From Euphorbia lathyris (taxonomy: Eukaryota; Streptophyta; Magnoliopsida; Malpighiales; Euphorbiaceae): a stretch of DNA of 64,000 bases. This document shows, one piece after another, positions 55,801 through 64,000 of this stretch (positions are counted from its first letter, which is position 1; every line of letters begins with the position of its first letter). Below the pieces are notes generated by a model. The model had not been told where the DNA came from, searched no databases, and saw nothing but the letters and a program-made list of their open reading frames with translations. Where the stretch lies: positions 13,368,501 to 13,432,500 of the forward strand of contig NC_088916.1 in NCBI RefSeq assembly GCF_963576675.1, in the 5' to 3' direction. Position numbers and translations under genes: made by a program.

Positions 55801-58715
55801 GATGCGTTGGAATAGTACCCAGCTTGGAGATATTTTTTATTCTATCACCATTAAAGCCCTCCCTGTTAAAGATTGAAAAAGATACAGTCATTAGACAATT
55901 CCACAAGCAGCTCACTGTTTGCACGAAATTTAAGTGATTTGTTCCTGCTCATGGACCAGATCTTCTAGCAAATTTGAAGAAAAAAAAGCCTTTGTAATAA
56001 TCACAATTCCACTTATAGATGCCTACCTGATATTACACTGATCTTTAGCGTTTCTTTTGCTTCCCAGGAAAGCAGGTTCTCCTTTTATCAATTCTTTGGA
56101 CAGTGATTTTAAATCACCAGTCAGTTTTCTTTGGGTTTCTGCATCGTTAACAAAAATACCTTCCCTGTTGACCAGACAATGGAAAAGCTGTCACTGCTAG
56201 ACATTGCACTTAATACAGGTAACATAACTCACCTTTTCCCATTGGCAGGATAGGAAGTAGCGGGTCCTTTGTTTACAGCTGAGGAAACTTGGCCATCAAC
56301 AGATGATGGTTGACATAGCTGAGGTTCGGTCTCATTGGATGTCTGCGAAATCTTAGAACTGCCAACTTCTGGCTTGTTTTTCTTGATTGACATTATTTTA
56401 TCCACTACATGTTCACTGCGTGAAGCATTCAAACACAAAATAAAAAATAATAAGTAATATCTCATGCAATGAACAAGAGCTTGCATCTGCAAATTTCAGC
56501 AAAACTCATTGACAATATTATGTCCTTTATTTAATTAAATAATACATGCATCAAAGTAAACTAGATCAGGAACATGCAAATTGATTTATAAATCAGAGAA
56601 TCATCTCATAGCTCTGGATCTTCAGATAGAACTGAAATTCCCTTATAGCTATAGTAATACATGTAACTAAAGCCACCAAATTGGAATTGTAAAAAAGATG
56701 CCATTATTTTCTTTTCTAAATTGTCTAACCTTCTCAATGGGGCCAACAATATCAAAGCTGGCATCTGAATGTTCTTACTGGTATCTGAATGTGATCTTGT
56801 TCGTGATAGAGTTGCAGCTGATGTAACTTCATCATCATCTTGCACTGGTGCAGTCCCAATCATATTTCCAGCAGGGGTTTCACTATGTGCCTTTTCACTT
56901 TCAGCCCTGTTGCTCCCTGATTCATTATTGTGTGGTGGATCTGAAATCTTCAACTGTGAGTTATCAGGATCAGACCTCAAAACGTCTATCTTTCTGTGAG
57001 TTACATTTTGCTCTACAACAGATTCAGTGTTTACTTCTGGTGCTGGGGTATCAATTTCGGTATCTGATTCAGTTGCCTGAGTTGAATCATTCCCATCAAA
57101 AGATTGTGCAGGTAAAACTTGTGTAGTATCTGGAGCAACTGGTTCTGTGAAATTTTCCTTTTCGTCCAAGTAAATCTGCTGTTCTTTATCTTTGGGACTA
57201 ACAGAAAGTGATTTCTGTGGTGAAGTTTGTACTTCATATGTTAAAACCAGCTCTCCAATATTTGAAGCATCACGAGTTCCTGCACAATCTGTAGTAGTCT
57301 TCACAGTTGGAGCAGTTACATTATCTGAAGCTGGAAGATTGTCAGTTTGGCAATCGTCAAATGCGTCACTACAACCAGCCATTTTAAGTTTTGAGCCCTG
57401 CTGTTCAATCCTAGCTGCACCATCATCTTTGATGCTTGAGTTCTTCTCAGAAAAATTCTTTCCTTCAGTTAAGGTTGAACCGAAGTTGAAAGCATCATCC
57501 AACCTACTTTGTGGTCATAGTTGAAGCAAATTTAGAAGTAATTTTGGGAACAATACAGTTCATTGCAACAAAAAGTATTTACACTCACTCATTAAAATCA
57601 AAAGAGAAGTTGAAGCTGTCAGGTTTTCCTTGATGACTTCCACCAGAAGATTCTCCTTTGGAACTTTCCTTGGGTTTTGCAGTCTTTTTGGATGGGCATG
57701 AGACGTCGAGATCAGGCATGTCCACTTTAAATGATGTCAACTTGTCAAAAGCGCCATCTAGATTAAAATCCGGATCCCTGAAAAAGAGATTAATATAATT
57801 TAGTAACTACATCTCAAACAAAAACAATCTCTGACTAGAAAATGCACGAACTTGGATCCAAGCAATCACCCCTCTGGAAAAGCAAATATTTAGTGGAAGA
57901 AAATGAAAAGAGAAGAGATATTTACCACATTGATCAATGAACACGTTGAAAAGAAAATATGTACTGTGCATAGATATTCAGAATCACAGAAGTAACTCGC
58001 AGCAAGCATAAACTTTAAATGGGATGATAAGATCCGATATCACTTACGATTTGCCAAAGTTAATTGATATTTTCTTGCCAGTTGGAACTGTATCAAAACT
58101 AAAATCCATTGGGTCGACTGCATCTGAAAGCAATTTCCAAGAGCCATAAAAGTCCTTTCCAATTTCATCATCTGCTTTCAAGGTAGTTTAAGAATTCATT
58201 AGGTAAGTAAAAAATGATACAAAAAACAAAAATAAATAGACAAATAAGCAATGCAGAAAAATTGCATGATCGGACGCTACCAGCTTAGGCAAGAGAGAAA
58301 CAAATTTCTAAGCATTAGCCCTCTAAGAGGAAGTTGAAAGGTTTCCAGACCTTTGAATTAGAGGCATTTAAGTTTAAAGTTGCCATGGTGAGGTCTTTAA
58401 GGAAATTAGTATTAGCAAATTCAAGGGATTCTGAGTCTCAGGTTCTCTCCAAACTCTTTCAGTATTGTCGATTGTAAGCACAAACTACCGCCATTCTTTT
58501 CAAGACCGTTTAAGAAAGCGCTATCTTAAATATTCACAAGTACTTCTGAAATAGTAAATTCATATATGAATTAAGATATGCAAGCTATTTTCTCTATATT
58601 GTGAAACCAAAAGGTTACAAGCATCATGATCAATAGCAATATAGAAAATACCAAACGATGATTTCTTCTCTTTGGGATCAAGAGAAGAGGGAGTTTCCTT
58701 CCGTGATTCTTCCAT
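52809..58715 (-). CDS. Orthologue of uncharacterised Arabidopsis protein At4g18490
   Basis: Fourteen coding exons, minus strand: 58652-58715, 58048-58171, 57589-57777, 56730-57503, 56233-56415, 56027-56164, 55728-55862, 54586-54744, 54318-54489, 54096-54163, 53971-54010, 53693-53848, 52954-53064 and 52809-52853. All phases agree, giving 785 residues. The start is [20 protein letters not shown]. The conserved N-terminal block is [20 protein letters not shown], then [20 protein letters not shown]. Exon 4 is long, acidic and Ser/Thr-rich (probably disordered). The C-terminal helix contains [20 protein letters not shown] and ends [15 protein letters not shown] recognise it as the plant family of At4g18490; no function is established. 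The final intron (52854-52953) has AT-AC borders; the other twelve internal borders are GT-AG. Exon 4's 3' border (56730) was chosen over an earlier gt at 56777 because only the former keeps the frame. Confidence 0.85.
52854..52953 (-). other. U12-type AT-AC intron, last intron of the At4g18490-like gene
   Basis: A 100-nt intron on the minus strand. The 5' end ATATCCTT is an exact match to the U12 AT-AC donor consensus. TTCCTTCAC (consensus TTCCTTAAC) lies 11 bases before the 3' end, the right distance for a U12 branch point, and the intron ends AAC. Splicing here joins FDAK to [11 protein letters not shown] in frame. Reading through instead gives a hydrophobic, unconserved tail and a stop. 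Confidence 0.8.
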
Positions 58716-59454
58716 CTATGTAGTAGTAGTTATAGTAGGTGTTCTTGTGGTTAGCCACTGCAAAAGAACCAGTGGACTCTCAGATCCGTGATACATTTTA
58801 ATTTGAAAACGGTTTAAACATCTATCAAGAACTAACTGGCCGGAACTCAACCTAACATATTAATAAGTGAAAAATCTTAAATTAACATTACGAGGGAATG
58901 TATCATGTATCATAGCATGTTTCATCAGGATACAATTCCTTCGACAACTAAGTTGCCATCTACAGATTATACAGTCAGTACAATAACGAACCTCAATGAC
59001 ATTACTCATATAGATTATTCTTTCACGCAATTAGCATTTCAAGTTTAATTATATGAGAAATCAGAAGTTTGGAAGACAAAGAATAACGAAATGTCTCTTC
59101 ATTCCATAGCTATCAGGAATGCTCAGGGTTTTAAATATTGACGGATACATAATGTATCGGCCATTTTGCCCTCGTTTTTCATTATCACCGCCATATCGCA
59201 ACTGTATCGGTGTGATGACACGGCAACAACGAGAAAATTAGAGAGAGAGAGAGAGAGGAGGCTGGAGGAGTACCTGAGCCGCAGCGGCGGAATTATGATG
59301 AAATGTCCGTGGAGGAATCGAGGAGGAAAATTAGAGAGGAGGGCTGTATATTTTGAAAGCTAGACTTCAATTTAATTTTAAAAACATTCCTATTTAAAGG
59401 GAAGATACAAAAACAGTGCAATCTGGTTCTCGTTTCTCTTCAGTGCCTTTCTGG
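58716..59454 (-). promoter_or_regulatory. 5' leader exon and leader intron of the At4g18490-like gene
   Basis: A leader exon probably ends at 59274 (GCGGCTCAG, then gtactcc). A likely acceptor (cttttgcag) lies near 58757. The intron starts with a CT-repeat on the minus strand (GA-run at 59241-59257). Transcription probably starts around 59400-59450. Confidence 0.5.
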
Positions 59455-59464
59455 TTTGGCGCCA
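59455..59464. promoter_or_regulatory. E2F-type site, TTTGGCGCCA
   Basis: TTTGGCGCC fits the plant E2F consensus (TTT-SS-CGC-S) and contains the palindrome TGGCGCCA, so it can be read on both strands. It lies just upstream of the probable transcription start of the At4g18490-like gene, in the usual position for an E2F element of a cell-cycle gene. Confidence 0.5.
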
Positions 59465-61635
59465 GGAATCAGGAAGCGCGGTTTCTCGCAATATTTTATA
59501 TATATTTTATTTTTATGACATTTTCTTTTTTTTAACCCAAAATAAGCATTTCATAAAACAACTAGTTTTAGAGCTATGCTTTCCACGGTTTTTTTTTTTT
59601 ATTATTTGGATCGTCATCTAGAAATTCACATATTAAAACTGTAATGAATATGTAAATATTAAAATTTAATATAATAATTTTTTTTATTTATAACGTATTA
59701 AAATATTGAACAATAATATCAACAATTCAATTAGTATTATTAAACACTTCTTTAAAATTTACATTTTACATTTTAAGCACAATACATGTTTATCTATCTT
59801 TGTCGCAAATAAAATATTTCAACCATAAATTAAGAAAATTAGGTGCTGCTAAGTAACATATAAAGTAGAATATACTTGCAAACACATCAATATAACATAA
59901 AATATGATTTTTATTTAACATTTAATTAAATTCATAACACATGTATATCATATTTTGATTGAAATCATAAATAACATATCGTTCTTATACAAATTCTTAA
60001 TTTTCTAACACTTTTTTTTTCTTTTCAGCTTTTTTCAAGTACAGCAAGGTAAAAACTTAAACATCATTCAAGATGAAACCAAAAATAATTAAAATGCAAT
60101 CACGGTTTTTCTTTTTAATAAAAATTAAAGATGAGTCTAACAAAGCTAAGACATTCATCATTAATCCAACTATACTTTCCCAACTATAATTTTCTATGAA
60201 TGGATTAATAATTGGATTAGAAGGATGATATTGATCTATACTTCCCTTCCAAACATTCACATGCTCCAAATCTTTTATTATTTCCTAAAGGTAATTATTG
60301 CACTTAAAACTTGCACCAAGACTTATCCCAAAACATACCAAAGTCCACCCACACCATAGACGTGTTCCAAAAATCGATGAAGTGCATTCCAATCACCGTT
60401 TGCCATATCTTCATGATAGTCCTTGCTCTCAAGGTGAGTAATTAAAATAAGAGTTCCAACTCGAACTAATAGCTAGTAAGATGTGGAGTAGAATTTGTTT
60501 TATGAATGCTGAGCATTTTTAAGAAAAAAATAGAGTATATTTTATTTCATTCATGATGTTTTTCAGTAGTCTAATTAAATAACCAAATTGAAAAAATAAT
60601 GGTTTAATTTCAATGATAAGCAAATTCCTCAAAGGGCTTAAGAAAACCAAAGTTGATAAAGCTAAAATGAATCCAAATGCAAATGTCATAAATGGTATAA
60701 CTCAGGGAAAGGTGTTGAAATTAAAAATTATGCAAACCTTAGATTTTCATAATTTTGTGTGGGTGTGAAACTTCAATAGATGAATTATTGAAATTTAGCA
60801 GTAATGATAAAAACATTGAAAATGAAAATTTACCCAAACATCTTTAAACTTCTTTTTGTATTACAAAGCCAAAATATCATTGTTGTCAAACTAAGAAATA
60901 TTAATTAAAAACACATAGCATTGAGAAAAATTGAATAAGAAATTTGTAGGCTGGATACTGCAGGTAATTTATAAAAAATGGAAGGATTGTTTTTGCAACT
61001 TTACAATCAATGATGTCCTTAACGTCCAAAATTATAAAAACAAAATTTTATATTACTGTTTGATAATAATATAAAAACGAAATTTTAATTGACTGGAAAG
61101 TTCCTAAGGACATCGTGATGTCCTCAATCTATTCAAACAATGTAATTATACAAACCAAGAACGCAATATTTGAATTTTTAAATAGCAATTATTATTATTT
61201 TTTTTTGAGAAATTAAATAGCAAATATTAAGAAACATACTTGTAAATTTATTAAAAAAAAAAAAAAAGAAACATACTTGTAAACTAATGTTAGGAAACAG
61301 AAAATCAGCATTTTAAAATGCAGCTCCAAAACATGCATGGGGTAGTAAATTGACAGATGACAACTTGGTGTTCAACATTTATATTTTTTAAATGAGTTGA
61401 AGATTAAATAAGTATATGGTATCCATTCACCATTACTTTCAAAGAACTTACAGAAAATATTATGTGTATATTCGGCACATGCTAAGGTATGCTTTGACAC
61501 CAGACTATCATTTGTTCATTTCACCTGACTATCATTTGTTCATTTCAAAAAGAATCATTCACACATGACTAATTAATTTGGTATCTGCACTAGCCTAAAA
61601 ATATTGGATAACCAATTACTATTTACAAATTTTAT
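59465..61635. other. Long AT-rich intergenic stretch, no gene seen
   Basis: The first 60 bases may still be promoter (TATATATTTTAT on either strand). The rest is AT-rich with stops in all frames. A frame of 70 codons at 60057-60269 has no recognisable domain. A 22-bp direct repeat (GACTATCATTTGTTCATTTCA) occurs twice near 61503-61547. Confidence 0.35.
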
Positions 61636-61748
61636 TCATGATTCTCCATTACTTCCTTTCAGATTCATAACTGCAAGCTCTTGTTCAACAAACTCTCCCG
61701 CCACGATGGGTGGATATTTGGCCGCAAGAGGCGATTCTGCATAGTGGC
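61636..61748 (-). pseudogene. Exon-like fragment of unknown origin
   Basis: After an acceptor-like ctctatag, the minus strand reads HYAESPLAAKYPPIVAGEFV and EQELAVMNLKGSNGES before a TGA at 61636-61638. The composition and the acceptor suggest a real terminal exon. I do not recognise the protein. It lies 29 bp from the PP5-like fragment with no donor between them, so the two probably do not come from one intact gene. Confidence 0.45.
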
Positions 61749-61777
61749 CTATAGAGAATTATAAAAATATAAAGTAT

Positions 61778-61849
61778 TTGTTGGAAGTCTTTTAGCGGAA
61801 CTTTGAATTTCCTCATAGCAAGATAAACAGCACATCGCCTATAGTAACC
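61778..61849 (-). pseudogene. Fragment of a protein phosphatase 5 TPR exon
   Basis: After the acceptor-like gatttacag, 24 codons read GYYRRCAVYLAMRKFKVPLK and DFQQ. This matches the third TPR motif of plant Ser/Thr phosphatase PP5 (GYYRR-x-A-x-YLAM-x-KFK-x-x-LKDFQQ). The normal donor after DFQQ is lost (CAA then ATACTT). No other PP5 exon or catalytic domain is nearby, so it is a captured or decayed fragment. Confidence 0.75.
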
Positions 61850-62643
61850 CTGTAAATCATAAACCCGAAACCAAAGGCATTTAGCAATAAACCCCTGATC
61901 AAAAAATCACCAGAACATGCAGAAAATAAGACAGCAATTAGGCATTTCTACTGGCTGAAGAAGATAATAAGAAAGGAAATTAGAAAAACCAAAAACCTAA
62001 CAAAAAATATAGCAGGAAATTTTCATCCTAAAAAAACTTTTGCAAATATCATTACCTGCATTAATCAGGCAGCAAACTAACACCAGACACAGGTGTAGAA
62101 GAAAACACTCCTGAAGAACAATAATAGGTAGCAAAACAGAAAAATTTATGATCAATAAATCTGTACAAAAATTAATACTTCTTATAAACCATACATCAGA
62201 CCTTTAGAAAATGAAACATTAACCGTAAGTAGAAAGAGAGGTGGTTGGAACGTGGAAAAAGGAGCAGTTTCTGTCAAAATAAAAAGAAAATGAAATTATC
62301 TATAGAAAAGAAATGAAACAAAGAAGCATCACTTAAGTAGAGTGGTTAACAGAGTGGGTTGGTGGCAATAGAGAGATAGGGGAGAAAACGGAGAGAGAGA
62401 GAGCCTAAAAAGTAAGAAAAATATATAGATTAATTCACAGTATGACACATAAGCTATGGATAATTTACAACATGACACATCATCACTATTTCTAGAGATT
62501 TAGTATATAGTATAGTTAGATAGATAGATAGGATTTGCATCCTCAACAATAGTGTTTAGCGGCCATTTCGGTACAACAAAAGATAAAAAAATCGTTATCA
62601 TTGGAATAGGTCTGTCTAGCTACCAAATGAGCAGCCCTATTCG
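61850..62643. other. Possible Helitron 5' end and AT-rich sequence
   Basis: On the minus strand TCTAACTATACTATATACTA follows an A at 62521, similar to plant Helitron 5' ends, and is followed by GTGATGATGTGTCATG. No matching CTAG-hairpin end was found, so the element is not delimited. Exon-like sequence with a donor-like AATGCAG/gtaatg lies near 62067. GA-rich runs occur near 62390-62400 and a GATA run near 62518-62531. Confidence 0.35.
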
Positions 62644-63673
62644 CAGGGCCGTTCCTGACCTTTTGTAGGCCCGGGGCGAGAGAATAAAATTGGGCCCTTT
62701 AATACAAAATTTCTAAAAATAAAATTTCTTTAAAAGTTAAAATAGAGATTGTCGGATATCCCAACTAGGTTGACACCCCCTAACAACCCCCCGAACACCT
62801 AGTTGTAATTTTAAACAAAATCTAGCTTAATTTTGAGAAATTGTAATTAGTATTTAAAAATTAGTTCTTGACCACTCAAATTATAACACGTATTTATAAA
62901 AAAAAAAAATTGAGCAAGTTCGATTTAGCAAAAAAAAAATTGAGTGGTCAAGAACCAATTTTATATGTATTCGCCACTGACTACTACATTAGAAAATACA
63001 TGCATTTTACCAATTTTATATAAAAAAAATATGGAAAATAATCAATTCATATTAGGCAACAAAACAAGAAATTTTCTATATACATAATTGGGTAATGAGT
63101 ATGCAAAAAAAAAAAAAAAAAATCAAAATCTTATTTTTTGATGCAACAAAACAAGAAGTTTTCTGTATACATAATTAGGTAATGGGTATGCAACAAAAAA
63201 AATCAATTCTTATGTTTTCATCTACAAATTAGGTATATAAAAAGGAACAAAAAAACATCAATATTCATCTGAATTCGAAACAGTGTTTAACAAAAGCAGC
63301 AAAATTATATCATATAAAAATAAGGCAGCAAAAAAAAAATCAACAGTCCTAATAATTATGAATTCACAACTCATCATAGAGACATAGAGAAACGCAGCAA
63401 ACGGAAGGGACGCTCGGAACGCAGCAAGCAAGCAGCGGCAAAACGGAAGACAGACGCAGCAAGCAGGAGCAGCGGCAAAACAGAAGGAAGAAATCGGTAA
63501 ACTGAAGAAAGAAGCAGAAAACGGCACAACACAACAGCAACGGTGTAATGCAGGTAGGTTATAAGTTTATTTTTTTAAAATATATACTATATTAAAAAGA
63601 TTTTTTTGGGGCCCCTTAAATCTATGGGCCCTGGGCCTGCACCTCCAAAAATCAAGGCCCAGGGCCGGTCCTG
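62644..63673. mobile_element. Non-autonomous hAT-type element with perfect 8-bp TSD
   Basis: The left end CAGGGCCGTTCCTGACC and the reverse complement of the right end, CAGGACCGGCCCTGGGCC, share the hAT-like CAGGGCCG type. CCTATTCG is duplicated exactly on both sides (62636-62643 and 63674-63681). Length 1030 bp. The interior has an inverted pair (TAGTTCTTGACCACTCAAATT near 62860 and its complement near 62940), a direct repeat around CATAATTGGGTAATG / CATAATTAGGTAATG (63080 and 63170), and an A/G-rich part. No transposase is visible. Confidence 0.85.
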
Positions 63674-63681
63674 CCTATTCG

Positions 63682-64000
63682 CTAAACGACTTAAAAATTA
63701 GGATAACTCGACAATCATGAATAAGCTTCCGAACTCCGAGATATCTTATTTGTTGGAGTAAATTGCATCAATAATAAGTTTAACATCTGATTCAAATTCA
63801 ACGTTCATGTAACGCATAGAAGCAAGCCGTATCATATAAAGCTGTGATATGATTCTTTTATTGGTGCATTTATATTGTTAAAAATGTTAGGATAAATTCG
63901 TTTTCAATTAATATTTGATTTTGTTTTTTTTTTATAAATTAGTCTCTTTAAAGAACATTTTCCGGAAAATATCCGAAAAAGTAAAAGAATGCTAATAATT
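63682..64000. other. AT-rich end of window, nothing recognised
   Basis: No ORF, repeat boundary or RNA gene seen. Confidence 0.3.

Noticed and set aside
56730..56780. Donor at GATACCA/gtaaga (56777) as the end of exon 4
   Set aside because: It would put exon 5 out of frame with an immediate stop. The donor at AGAAG/gttaga (56729) keeps the frame.
63258..63527. 89-codon minus-strand ORF in the hAT-type element as a membrane protein gene
   Set aside because: The Cys/Phe/Ala-rich translation comes from an antisense AGC/GCAAAA-rich repeat. There is no transposase or other domain and no promoter context.

Overview
The window is plant nuclear DNA, most probably from a eudicot. It holds a DYW-type pentatricopeptide-repeat editing factor, the plant form of translation factor eIF2-beta with lysine blocks, a plant-only secreted Cys-rich protein, an orthologue of the unnamed Arabidopsis gene At4g18490, an Au-type SINE, and plant LTR retrotransposons primed by tRNA-Asp and initiator tRNA-Met. 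There are no bacterial-type operons. The multi-exon genes below were assembled by matching splice sites, phases and family similarity by eye.

Layout. (1) 1-16.4 kb, gene-rich: intronless PPR-DYW gene (873-2957, +), a 4-exon secreted/GPI-type protein (6092-7697, +), and the 9-exon eIF2-beta gene (10970-15422, -). Small elements lie between them: a Tourist-like MITE, an Au SINE with a perfect 16-bp target duplication, a hAT-like MITE and a foreign gene fragment inside an eIF2-beta intron. (2) 16.4-34 kb: two more MITEs, then a degraded LINE (-) split by two Athila-like, non-autonomous LTR retrotransposons. One (17770-26763, -, TSD AGGGT) keeps two homologous post-pol ORFs but almost no pol. The other (27160-33145, +, TSD AGCTC) keeps only the end of gag. 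(3) 34.5-50.2 kb: a Russian-doll locus. A Mutator-like MITE (TSD TTATTTAGA) is split by a Ty3/gypsy chromovirus (35826-50110, TSD GGTCA), which is split by a Ty1/copia element (TSD GACTT), which carries a Stowaway MITE. The copia locus is rearranged: a solo LTR with its own TSD is followed by a second, partial copy of the flanking gypsy sequence and then by a truncated copia body with its 5' LTR. (4) 50.3-52.7 kb: a 229-bp Helitron, a partial relative of it, and a SIRE-like LTR end. (5) 52.8-59.5 kb: the At4g18490-like gene (14 coding exons, -), whose last intron has U12-type AT-AC signals and whose upstream region holds an E2F-type site. (6) 59.5-64 kb: AT-rich sequence, a shuffled PP5 exon fragment near a possible Helitron end, and a 1.03-kb hAT-type non-autonomous element.

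The four host genes look intact and functionally unrelated: organellar RNA editing, cell-surface protein, translation initiation, unknown. All transposon reading frames except the Athila-like ORF of 418 codons carry stops or frameshifts. The most unusual signals are the copia/gypsy chimera, the duplicated post-pol ORF, the palindromic modules upstream of the TATA box in both Athila-like LTR families, and the AT-AC intron.
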